Assembly: GCA_015478945.1 (NCBI GenBank)
Contig: JABUQX010086941.1
Coordinates: 39,021 to 103,020, forward strand
Length of the DNA: 64,000 nt
Direction: 5' to 3'
DNA from: Trachelipus rathkii
Lineage: Eukaryota > Arthropoda > Malacostraca > Isopoda > Trachelipodidae
Shown here: positions 51,660 to 63,330 of the stretch, piece after piece
Numbering within the stretch: position 1 is the stretch's first letter
Layout: each line of letters opens with the position of its first letter
Notes under the pieces: generated by a model
Told to the model about the DNA's origin: nothing
Database searches by the model: none
The model's input: the letters and a program-made list of their open reading frames with translations, nothing else
Made by a program: the position numbers and the translations under genes

Positions 51660-52236
51660 ATATATATATAATTATATATATAAACACCATATTCCGGCAT
51701 AGGTGCATGGTGATGATGGTTGCAGGAAGCAATCTTCACATATTTGTACCCGCATATGGGAAGAGAAATATTGCAGGAGGTTTCCAACCCATACATTAAT
51801 GTGCAGAATCAGGTGACTGCTCAGAAATATAAAGAATTCATAAACTAGAAAACACTTATCGCGCCTTCAAGTATATTAAATAGTTCAAATGCATGATTTC
51901 CCTACTCAATACTTTTCTATTTCAAAGCACTGACAGGAAATTTGTTGCGCTCGTCAACTCAATGTTGTTAATAATACCTGATTGTTATTTAAAATTAATT
52001 GAAAATAATGATAGGAAATTTTTATTTCTCATTCTCTTGATTTAGTTTAAAAGCTAATTACACTTTAATTTTTTAATATGATTTTATCTTCAAATTTTTA
52101 TTTTAATTTAACAGAAATATTAAATGTTCTTCTCTGCAGATCTTGATGACTTTCTTTAATAGATTCCAAATAATATTCTGGGTACAATTCTTCCTCAAAC
52201 CGAAGACCTCAAATTTTGAAAGTTATTATAGATTTC
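50952..52236. other. unassigned moderately balanced DNA
   Basis: 51,000-51,540 has the highest complexity in this area. A 77-codon minus frame (51501-51268) with ordinary composition is present but I cannot place it. 51,625-51,680 is (TA)n. No RNA gene seen. Confidence 0.4.
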
Positions 52237-53262
52237 ATTATATATAATATATATATATATATAATTATTATATATATATAATATATATTTAATATAGCTA
52301 TATTAATATATATATATATATATATATATTATAGTATATATATATATGAACGCTTTTTTCAATTGTATTTGACAGATTTCAGATGATATCGATATAAATT
52401 TAATTCTGACAATTCCAATTCTCTATCGATATTGCTTCGTGTAGCGAACAATTGTCCGTTTGATTTTGAATTCGTCACATAGGTTTCCGTAATATGTTTA
52501 ATATATCACAAGTGTAAGACGATCGTATGTAAACAAACAATCGGCAATGCAGCAATATGTAGTCAGCAAATGCCACGCCTTCGGCATACCGATAAAGCTG
52601 ATAATTCTTTTCAACGAAATGTTGGTCATTTAATTTCGTCAATCAACTCCCTCTCTATATATATATTTCTATATATATATATAATATTATATATAATATA
52701 TATTATTTATTATTTGTGTCCTTTAAAAAATGGTTCACATCTAAATATTAAATACTTAATTTATAGCAATCAATAATTTCATTTTATCTTTATAATATAT
52801 ATTATTTATATATATATTATAATATATATTTATTAAATATTATAATTTTTATATATATATATATATAATCATATATATTTAATATTTATCTATTAATTAT
52901 TAAATATATATATCTATAAAATATATATAATATATAATATATATTATATTATTAACTATATAATATTCATTAAGTTATCATATTACATATATTATTACTT
53001 TAATTAAATATTATATATTATCTCTATATTATCATTTATATTTTTTATATTATTATATATTAATATATATATTATCTATATATATTATATATATTATTAT
53101 TAATAATATCTTTATATATATTTATAATATATTATATATATATATATTATTATAATATATATTATATATATACTATATATATTATTTTATATTATTATAT
53201 ATTATTAATAATATATGTATATATATATTAGTATTATTATATATTATATTTATATATTATCT
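52237..53262. repeat. (TA)n complex with one unique island
   Basis: TA/ATTA arrays at 52,237-52,350 and 52,650-53,262 flank a unique stretch (52,351-52,650) for which I see no gene. Confidence 0.75.
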
Positions 53263-53724
53263 GAGAAGCGAAGTTGTTCCTTCAGGTTAAAAAGGTAAGA
53301 AGAAATACATTTCGCCTCTCACTATAAGGTAATAGTAAAGATTTGTCGTCATTGTGGTTTTTCTTATCTTTAACCATAATAACTAACCACATTGTCTCAA
53401 TACCAAGCTACTCCTTTAAACCATTCCCCTTATCTTATCTCCTTAATTATACTGAGTTGTAATAAACCAGCTGCCGAGATCTCCACAGGAGGAGGTTTGA
53501 TCTTGAAGTCTCTCTAAGACAATCAAAAAGGTTTGAATGCTTCGTGACAAACAAAGGGCGACCTCTTCTCTCGCAAAGCTTCAACGGATCAGACTCAGTT
53601 ATAATACTCTTATTTGGGTTCTGTTTTTTTGTGTCTTTTTTATTCATTACCAGGTTAATTCGTCTTGAATCTTAGCGTTTATCAAACTCACTTTACAACG
53701 ATCAAAAACTGCACCACTACACAG
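53263..53724. other. unique island, unassigned
   Basis: Balanced sequence between (TA)n arrays. The 66-codon minus frame (53647-53447) has an ordinary residue mix (LCERRGRPLFVTKHSNLFD), but I recognise no family. Confidence 0.35.
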
Positions 53725-54143
53725 CGATATATATATATATTATATATATATATATATTATATATAATATATATATACTATTATATATATATAATATTAAT
53801 TTATTATTATATAATAATATATATATATATAGTATATCTTTATATCATATATATTTATGGGCGTAATATTCACATAAGATAGGGAAGAAGATGGGCTAAT
53901 AAGTTTTGGAAAACTAACATTTAAAAAAAAAGCTTATAATAAATTATTAAATATATTTAAAAAAAATGAAAAAAAGGAAAGAGGCAAATGTATGTAAATC
54001 CTAAATTTTTAATAGCCAGAATAAGAAAAAGAAACCTTAGATTAGAAAAACTATTTCATATATATATATAATTATATAATTATATATTATATATATATAA
54101 TATATTATAAATATATATATTATATAAATATTATATTATATAC

Positions 54144-54181
<38 letters not shown>

Positions 54182-54237
54182 AATATATATATTATATATA
54201 TTATATATATATATATAAATAATATATATATATATGA
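53725..54237. repeat. (TA)n complexes flanking an A-rich island
   Basis: TA arrays at 53,725-53,855 and 54,057-54,237, with an A-rich unique piece between them. Confidence 0.8.
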
Positions 54238-54600
54238 TTAGGGCAATGGGAAACTGGTATTCATCTATTTGTACTACATATGTTACTTCGTTTGTTTCCA
54301 TAAACATTCAAGTTAAATAAAGAGAAATTAAATTATTAAATAACACTAGTATTAATTAAGCTATATAATAGTGTAATTAAATCATTTATCTAGGAATAAA
54401 CTATTTTCTTCCTATTTAGTCATTCATGTTATGCAGTCAGCAAGTAATGTATCTTTGTTTAAAACATCTGTAATTTCATTTCCTGAATAATTTTTTCTCA
54501 TTGTAGAATGGTTCCCCTTGTTATCTCTGCAGAGTTACAACCCGAATGCTCTTGATAGTTGCTTAACTCAATTGATCATAAAAAGTATATTGAAACGTAG

Positions 54601-54726
54601 GAAGCATATCGGAGTCCCCCTTCAGGTGGACGACCATCAAAAATTGACAATGAAATGATTTTCGAAATGAATCCTCTCATCACTCTGAAGGAAGAAAATT
54701 TTATCTTAACGGAAACTTGCCATTAA
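54601..54726 (+). pseudogene. possible Tc1/mariner-like transposase fragment (HTH region)
   Basis: A + strand frame reads EAYRSPPSGGRPSKIDNEMI then FEMNPLITLKEE. The (S)GRPSKID-E-I...NPxIT pattern is typical of the linker and second helix-turn-helix of Tc1/mariner transposases. Just upstream, in another frame, VGSISESPS resembles the TGSVxxxPxSGRP approach. No DDE catalytic part follows; the frame stops at 54,726. Small and diverged, so the family is tentative. Confidence 0.4.
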
Positions 54727-54904
54727 AACCATTTGTTTCAATTCGTACTCCAGCTCTGACATTAATGAACAACTATATCTCTGAGAGGGTTTCTGATTTT
54801 ACTAAACAGAAAAATGACAATGACGTGCTGATATTATCTATAATGTATTGTAAACTATACATGTAGTGGCTTGTAAGTATATTTGAAATACTATTGTGCT
54901 TTTA

Positions 54905-55023
54905 TATATCTATAATATATATAAATATATATATATATCTATATTACTATTTATTATATTATATATATATATTTATAATATATAATATATATTATATAAT
55001 CTATATATTCATATATAAATATT

Positions 55024-55070
<47 letters not shown>

Positions 55071-55147
55071 TCTATTATATATATATATATATATATAATA
55101 TATATTAATAATATATATTATATATAATTAATATATATATATATATT
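54905..55147. repeat. (TA)n complex
   Basis: TA arrays with breaks; the 77-codon Ile/Tyr frame is a repeat product. Confidence 0.9.
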
Positions 55148-55452
55148 CGCCTCCGTGGCAATGGGTCCAGAGGACTGCCAATTCCACCGATTGAATTAAA
55201 ATATTGCTGAATTAACAAGTCGACATACCTGATATACGGCGTTGAATTGTACAAGTCAAAGGGTCGGAAAATAGATAAAGAAATTTGTGTTGTACTTTAA
55301 AAGTGAAAACTTTAAGATTGAGCATAGTGGTTAAGTCTGGGTCAAAGAGAATAGACAGAGAGATGTATGACTGTGGTACGAAAGACGAGTTAGCACGGAA
55401 CTCCCCCCAAAGAAGGAGGTATAGGAACGAGTATGATTGGTAACAAACGAAG

Positions 55453-55519
55453 GCTACCAATCAGACGTAGTATTTCTATTGACGTCACTAAGCCCCTCTT
55501 TTTGCTAAAATGACTTCCT
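55453..55519 (+). repeat. CCAAT/CRE ~40-bp repeat, left part
   Basis: Contains CTACCAATCAGACGTAGTAT then a perfect TGACGTCA palindrome (55,480-55,487). The next unit begins and is cut by the inserted element at 55,520 after AATGACTTCCT. Matches the units at 56,803-56,945. Confidence 0.6.
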
Positions 55520-56802
55520 ATAGGTGGGCGTTATCGAGAGGAATTTCGCGATACCGATATCGGTTATCTGTTATCCGATAAATCGTTATCGATTTATTGG
55601 TAATCGCGATATTTTTGTTTCAAACTAGCGATAATCAATATTTTTATTTTATGTTTCAGTTTAAGAACAGGGGCAAGCCATGTGCCACCACTCACTAGCT
55701 GTCGGGTAGGGAGGTTTTAGTTGCTCTTGCGCGCTCCCGGTTTACGCGTTTATTAGCTTCTTTGAGCAACAACTTATGTGTAATTTTCTAATTAACTCTG
55801 TTTTCCCTATTTCTTAAATCTTAGCCGGTAATATCTTTATTATAATTTAGACTTTGTTCAGTAGTGCTTTACTATTTTGAAGTAGCTATTGAATCAGTGA
55901 TAACATCGCAAAAGAATGTGCCAGCATCATGCCGAAGAGACTCACGAATATAATTTGAGTGCTGAGTAACTGAGGATGAACTTTCAGTTCCCCTGTACAT
56001 TCCTTGACAAGTGGTGAAGTACCAAGAAGACATTGCGGACAGCTACATTTCAGTGTTTTGGATATCTGGCCTCCACCAAGATCACTGAGGTGAAAGTGAA
56101 CAAGAACACCAAGGCCAACCTGAAGAGCTACTTCAACATAATTCATCGTATCAAGGCAAAAACAGATGACGAGTTTGCATGGCAATGTTGGGATGTCCCG
56201 TAGGTCAGACTCAGACGGTGGGTCACCAGCAGACGCAAAGAACAGATGTCCATCGCTGAGAACCTTTGGTATCGGTCGCCATGGCAATGGTGGTCGTTCC
56301 ACCTCGAAAAGACGGTTGTCCGTTTGGTAAACAACAAAGCTGCCACTGCAGATTCTGAACAGTCAGAGCTTCAGGGAACTTTAACACGCTCATGTTTATG
56401 CACAGAGGAAACAAAAGTTTGCCGAACTGTACTGATCCGATATATAAGCGTGAACTAAACTTATATAAAGATTAAAATAGTTGCAACATGGCAAGATAAA
56501 ACTATTTTACCTTACTAGGCCTGTAGTAAAATCAAATAGTCTAAAGGAATTATCCATAAATGAAAGCTTAACCAATATTTTTTATTTACAATTAAAAAAA
56601 ATTTGAATTTCTTGATTTTTTATTTAAAATAACAATATCGTTATCGCAAATTCGGAATTTATAATTTATCGATTTATCGGTTATCGCCTTATCGGCGATA
56701 AATTTATCGCTAGTTATCGAATATTGGTTATCGATGATGAGATTTTCGCTATCGATTTATTGGTTATCGTGATAATTTTTTTTGTTATCGTGAACACCTA
56801 TG
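55520..56802. mobile_element. 1.28-kb element with hAT-like termini
   Basis: The left end starts ATAGGTGGGCGTTATCG and the right end, reversed, starts CATAGGTGTTCACGATAAC. Both subterminal regions are packed with TTATCG/CGATAA words (55,530-55,620 and 56,635-56,790). GACTTCCT on the left and GACGTCCC on the right match at six of eight bases and could be an 8-bp target duplication, as in hAT elements. The middle (55,640-56,600) has higher GC in 55,890-56,440 and a 138-codon minus frame (56302-55886) plus shorter frames, none recognised as transposase. Probably non-autonomous, or an autonomous element too decayed to read. Confidence 0.65.
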
Positions 56803-56945
56803 GACGTCCCTGTTAATAGCCAATTAGAGAGAGCAGTATTCTTTATGACGTTCTAGATGCCCAATCAGCGATTAGTATTTTTATGACGTAACTGTTGATA
56901 CCTAATTATAGAGCCGTATTTCAATGACGTTAGACAGGCCATTCA
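56803..56945 (+). repeat. CCAAT/CRE ~40-bp tandem repeat, right part
   Basis: Units begin near 56,819, 56,859 and 56,900. Each carries (C)CAATCAG/CAATTAG, then AGTATTTTTATGACGT or a close variant. The stretch before the first unit (GACGTCCCTGTTAATAGCC) completes the unit interrupted by the element on the left. Confidence 0.6.
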
Positions 56946-57237
56946 CAGAAAAATGAATTAATTAAGGTTATTATGAAGAAAGAATTAAAAGAGGGGTCTT
57001 TCAAAGATAGTTGATTTTAAAATTTTTACTATAAAAAACTTTACAACTATTTATAAGGGGTATTATTAATCATTAAAAAATTTATTATAAAAAAAAATCT
57101 TCTTTATGGTAGCTGATGTTCTTTCCTCTTCTGTGATAAAACCATTAACAGTTCGGCTAACTATTCTCTATTTGGAGCAAACACCCAATCTGTAATAATG
57201 GCATTTTATAAGCTCCTATTATTTTATAAGCTCCTAT
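56946..57237. other. unassigned AT-rich DNA
   Basis: No feature recognised. Confidence 0.5.
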
Positions 57238-58338
<1,101 letters not shown>

Positions 58339-58339
58339 G

Positions 58340-58420
<81 letters not shown>
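58339..58420 (+). repeat. (CA)n-(TA)n compound microsatellite
   Basis: Five CA units run into about 36 uninterrupted TA units. Confidence 0.95.
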
Positions 58421-58421
<1 letters not shown>

Positions 58422-58643
58422 AATAAGCCAGATGTCCACTCCTACACTCCTATATCCTTGTCCACTCCATCTCCATGGTTTCCATTCCATTTCCATTCAT
58501 TTCCATTATCTATCCAATCCACTTTCCATTAAACTCCATCGCCAATCCTGTCTACTAATTCCATCTATAATCAAGTACAGTCCAATTTTATTTATATCTC
58601 TTACACAAGATAACTATACTCATCTACTCATCTTTTCCCTTTC

Positions 58644-58649
<6 letters not shown>

Positions 58650-58719
<70 letters not shown>

Positions 58720-58742
58720 TATATATATATATATATATATAT
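58650..58742 (+). repeat. (TA)n array
   Basis: Nearly perfect TA array with one ACTA break, ending just before the LINE B sequence. Confidence 0.95.
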
Positions 58743-59129
58743 TACAACACAACCGCTCTAAAGAGGGGTCAAGACCCTGTCAGCCGGGCTAGCGCTCTTT
58801 TCCATCTTCCTCTATCTTCCAGGACTCCATCTTCTTTCAGCTCCCGCATCGACGGCATTGCATGTCTTCTCAATGAGTCCTCCACCGAGCTCTAGCTAGG
58901 TCTTTCTTTTGGTTTTATTCCATCCGGTCTCCACTCCCATCTTCTCTTGGCCACTCTCTCCTCCTGCATCCTCTCCAGGTGTCTCCACCATCTCAATCTG
59001 GCTGCATCCATCTCATTTAATACAGGCTTCACTCCAATCTCCTCTCATATTTTTTCGTTTCTTTGTCGGTCTCTACTAGTCTTTCCCACTATCACTCTCA
59101 ACACGTACATCTTCGCCGACTGCATTCTT

Positions 59130-59390
59130 CTATCCTCTCTTGTGGTCGTACGTATTCCATGTCTTTGCCCCATATAGTAGAATCGGTGTTAACACCCCCT
59201 CGAATATCACCCTTTTCACCTCTATTTTCATTTGTCTATCTTTCAGTATGGGGTAAACTGCTCTTACAGTTCCCCTATACTGAGCTATCCTACTTGCTAT
59301 ATCCTGTACATTTCCTCCTTCCCTTCCAAATACTCCACCTAAGTATTTAGATTTCTCTACCATCTTTATCTCAATCCCTTCCACATCCAC
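59130..59390 (-). pseudogene. LINE B RT thumb and C-terminal segment
   Basis: An 86-codon frame overlapping the YADD frame by 25 bp in another phase. It carries KYLGG, RIAQYRGTVRAVYPILKDRQ, RVIFEGVLTPILLYGAKTW. The usual family residue after LLYG is C or S followed by E; here it is AKTW. The frame stops after DHKRG; similarity resumes downstream in another frame with KMYVLRV and K-x-SRDRQRNEK-like codons. Confidence 0.75.
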
Positions 59391-59569
59391 TCCATCTCTC
59401 CCTTTCCTTCTTCTCTACTAACCACCATGATCTCCGTTTTTTCTGTGCTCATAGTCAGACCGGCATCTCTAAGTCTATTACCAAAACATGTCACCATCTC
59501 TCTCAGCCTATCTCCCTCTTCGCTCCAGCACGCCAAGTCATCCGCGTATACCAGAATATCACCGTCCAA
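59366..59569 (-). pseudogene. LINE B reverse transcriptase, YADD segment
   Basis: A 67-codon open frame. Residues 8-11 are YADD, the metal-binding motif C. It is followed by LACWSEEGDRLREMV and GLTMSTEKTEIMVVS, matching the motif D/E region (typically LxLNxxKTExM). The start Met is incidental; coding similarity continues upstream to about 59,630 in a neighbouring frame. The catalytic motif is intact but the rest of the domain is missing. Confidence 0.85.
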
Positions 59570-59638
59570 ATCTCATATATCTTCTCTCACAATCTTTATC
59601 ACCACATCCAGATATGCTACAAACAAAATGAACGATAC

Positions 59639-60500
59639 CTTTATAAAGAGAAAGCAACTGGGGTAGCGTTAAGACATTCTAAAGGCTCTTCAGAATATCC
59701 AATCTTTTATAATCTTGTTTAGAAAGAGAAATAATGAGATCCGTCCCAAGAAAGATCAAGAGAAAAAGAAATACTAAAAATACTAAGAACAGATGACGGT
59801 TTGAGTTATATGCTTTCGAAGGTGTTATAGTTTTGTGGAAGATTTGCTGAGTTGAAAAAAGATGAAATTGAGCTTTTGAGGCTTTGAAAACAACCATATT
59901 TTATCTACCCCAATAATAAATATGAGAAAGATCAAGGACGAATTTTTCCAAGGCCAGCCGGAGTTAATTGCCAATGTGTTTGACATTTTACAAAATGAAA
60001 GGAGTAATGAGTGTGGAGTCGTCGTGTTAGAAAGGAAGAGTTGATGGAAGTAACAAAGAGAAGGACATTAACGCAAAGTAGAAAAAGTTGAAAATAGGAC
60101 AAAACCTTTAGAAACACCACTATTAATAGTTATAAAAAATTAATCGTGACCGTCAATAACATCTACTACAGAACGACCGGAAATGATCAGAGAGAAGTCA
60201 ACATGTACCAGACTCTATCAAAGGCTTTCAAAATGTCTGTCACCACAGCATAGAGTCATATAGAGAGGAAAAAGGAAATTACCACTAGTGTATTTCTTTC
60301 TAATACCATAGTGGCGATCTGAGATAAGATTAGAAGAATTGAGATGTTTCCAAATTTTCTTAAGTATAGATCGAAAAATTTTAGAAAGTAGTTAAAGCGA
60401 TAGGAAGATAGTCAGAGAGATGAGAAGGGTACCACTTTTTAATCCTAAGTTTAATCCTAAAGAAAATTGTTTTTCTGTGCTAAAATCGGAGGCAAAAGTG
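59639..60500 (-). mobile_element. LINE A, copy 3 (RT palm and thumb, truncated)
   Basis: Minus strand, in order: motif A-like DILKAFDRVWYML at 60,237-60,200; motif B-like NSGVSKGFVLF near 60,127-60,083; an eroded region where motif C is expected, with SFHFVKCQTHWQL near 60,000; FKASKAQFHLFSTQQIF at 59,890-59,840, the NASKTQFLHLSTR block; and TLPQLLSLYKGIVHF at about 59,680-59,640. The reading then jumps into LINE B. Frameshifts and stops are frequent; YADD is not seen. DNA similarity to the 17-kb and 32-kb copies is clear around GGTTTGAGTT (59,793) and GAGAAAGCAACTGGGGT (59,648). Confidence 0.72.
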
Positions 60501-61208
60501 AATTGAGGAAATTTTCAAGTAAAATTTGGGGATGGTAAGTTTGGGAGAGGACAAGGAATGAACCATCTGCAATGGATGGAATATTTACCAGAAAATATAA
60601 TTACGGACTGTTTATTTAAAGAGACGCCGTAACTCGTTGAATAAGCCTTAACAAAAGCTGACACATATTTAAAGAAATGCATAAATAATAACGAAATAGT
60701 TAACTAAATACCTAGCTAAATGATTTAATTCCACTATTATATGGCTAAATTAATGCTGGTTCAATTTAAAAATTCAATTTTTTTTTATAATGCAACTGAA
60801 TGTTTATTGGAAAATGAAGAATAATTAATGTACAAACAGATAAATACCAGTTTTCATTGCCTACTACTTTTGTAAAATTGCCTAATATGCGAGTCCGATT
60901 GACGAAATAAATGATTTGTTGGAAAGAATATCAGCTTTGTCGGTTTAGTTATGAAATTGCCGAAAGACACAACATTGCGGAATTCAAATTCTGCATTGCC
61001 AAATTGTTCAGTTAAAATACCAATCTGTCTTACATTGTGGAATATAATAAAATTTTTACCGAACTTGTGTGGCAAATATCGAAATCAAACGACAAATTCT
61101 CGAAATCGCGAAAAAGGTATCAAAAGACAATTGGAAATTGTCAGCTTAAAAATTATTTTATCTAGAAATCATCTGAAATCTGTCAAATACAAAATAAATA
61201 TATAAATA
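60501..61208. other. unassigned DNA
   Basis: Possible further 5' part of LINE A copy 3 up to about 60,660, not resolved. 60,940-61,110 has repeated ATTGCC/ATTGCG and GAATTCAAATTC words with open frames on both strands (60854-61075 minus, 60951-61205 plus). Nothing recognised. Confidence 0.4.
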
Positions 61209-61350
<142 letters not shown>

Positions 61351-61559
61351 TATGTTCAAAGCTTAGTTGCAGAAATTTAAGTTTAAACAAACATAATTTC
61401 GACGCTACAATTTCGGCTGACAGGCAAAGACTTAACCAATACGCCATGAACGATCTCCGTAAGATTCCTGAATTAGTTTTAAAATAGGTAAGAGATATTT
61501 CTGCGCTCGAGGCATTATAAAGCTTCAAGGTTTAATGATTCATCATTTGAGTAGCTAAA

Positions 61560-61612
61560 CATATAATTACTTATATATAATAATATATAATATATATATA
61601 TATATAATATAA

Positions 61613-61643
<31 letters not shown>

Positions 61644-61836
61644 ATATATCTATATATATAATATATTATATATATATATAATTATTCATCAAAGCTCGAC
61701 AATTTAAAAGAGTTACCCAAATAAAAATGTTCTCTCTAGAACATGTGAATTATCAACGAATTCCACACACGCACCACACAACAAAGTACATATATTAATA
61801 TATATATCATATATATAATATAAATTAATATATAAT

Positions 61837-61868
<32 letters not shown>

Positions 61869-61890
61869 ATTATATAATATATATATATTT

Positions 61891-61922
<32 letters not shown>

Positions 61923-62249
61923 AACTATATATATATATATAACATATATAAATATATAATATATAGTATATTATATATATACTTTATATATATATATATA
62001 TATATAATATATTATATATATATATATTATAATATTATATTATATATTATATATATAATATATATATATATATAGATATTATATATATATTTATATATAT
62101 ATATAAATAATAATATATATATATAATATATATATATATATACTATATATATATAACTATCACATACATATATATATATAAATATATATATAATATAACT
62201 TATAATATATATTATATATATATAAATTAATATCATTATATATATATAG

Positions 62250-62292
<43 letters not shown>

Positions 62293-62751
62293 ATGGAGAA
62301 GAACCAAAACTTGGCGTTTGAAAACAGTGAACAAAAGGCCTTCGTTTAAACATTAATTTCATATGTTTGTGAGTTCTTTATAATATATATTATATATATA
62401 TATAATATATATAATATTATAAACTATATTTATATATATAATATACTATATATATATATATATACTATATATATATAATATATATAATATATATAAATCA
62501 TATATATATATATAATTATATATAATCATATATATATATATATTATATATTATTAGACTATATATATATATTATATATATATAATATATATATAATAATA
62601 TAAGAACCTATAAATATATATAAAATATAAATATATATATATAATAATATATAATAGTAATATATATATTATATATATATGATATATATTATTATACTAT
62701 ATATTGTATACTATATATTATATATTATATATAACTAAATGTATAATTACT

Positions 62752-62783
<32 letters not shown>

Positions 62784-62965
62784 ACGTATATATATAATAT
62801 TATACATATTATATTATGATATATTATATATATATATTATATAATATATATGTATACAGTAATATATATATTATATGTTATGTAACGTATATCTACTGAT
62901 TATATATATATATAATTATATAGTAATTTATATTACTACAAAAAATATTATAGTATAATTATATA
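61560..62965. repeat. (TA)n complex with small unique islands
   Basis: 1.4 kb of interrupted TA/ATA arrays. Islands at 61,680-61,790 and 62,290-62,385 are unique and unassigned. The 111-codon Ile/Tyr frame is a repeat product. Confidence 0.85.
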
Positions 62966-63039
62966 AGTCTCATACAAAAAAAACTTATAAAAAAATAATA
63001 AAATGATATAAATACTTAACTTACAAACGCTTTCAGAGG

Positions 63040-63330
63040 TGTCTGTCAAACCGCTTCAGCCTAGACATTTTGAATCTATCCCTAATCCTCCAAGACTCCA
63101 TCTTCCCTCATCTCCTGCCGTCTGACGACAGTTTCCATGTCTCCTCAATGAGCCTCCTAATCGAAACTCTCCCTATCTCTCCTACTCTGTCTTCCTTCTT
63201 TCGTCTCGTCCCTCCAGGTCTTCTATCTTCATCGTCTCATTTCTTGATCCACTGCCCTATCTCTTTACATCCTCCTCAGATGTGTTATTCGCCTTACTCT
63301 TTTTCCACTGTCAATCTGTAACGCCTACTA
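63040..63330 (-). mobile_element. LINE B, second fragment (C-terminal end)
   Basis: The + strand words CCAAGACTCCATCTTCC and CATGTCTCCTCAATGAGCCTCC correspond to CCAGGACTCCATCTTCT and CATGTCTTCTCAATGAGTCCTCC at 58,819-58,890, in the same order and spacing. It therefore is another copy of the extreme 3' coding end of LINE B in the same orientation, about 4.2 kb away. The open frame on the + strand here (63070-63321) is antisense and not a gene. Confidence 0.6.

Larger units (their letters stand above)
58760..59630 (-). mobile_element. RTE-like LINE, 3' half (LINE B)
   Basis: Minus strand. Just inside the right edge is VAYLDVVIKIVREDI, then a 67-codon frame with DGDILVYADDLACWSEEGDR, where YADD (about 59,548-59,537) is the RT catalytic motif. 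A second frame (59390-59130) has KSKYLGGVFGREGGNVQDIA and LLYGAKTW (residues 71-78). Diverged codons then give RWWRHLERM, RRWEWRPDG and RGRWKRALARL, the usual C-terminal end of these elements, down to about 58,780. The sense strand is broken by a few frameshifts and a stop after DHKRG. The 5' part of the RT and the endonuclease are absent; LINE A sequence takes their place. In life the enzyme would reverse transcribe its own RNA at the target site. Confidence 0.82.

Noticed and set aside
53447..53647. GRP-containing minus frame (ERRGRPLFVTKHS) as a Tc1-type transposase
   Set aside because: The GRP triplet alone is not enough; the surrounding residues do not follow the helix-turn-helix pattern.
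63070..63321. 83-codon plus frame as a gene
   Set aside because: It is antisense to a LINE B C-terminal fragment, as shown by matching words at 58.82-58.89 kb.
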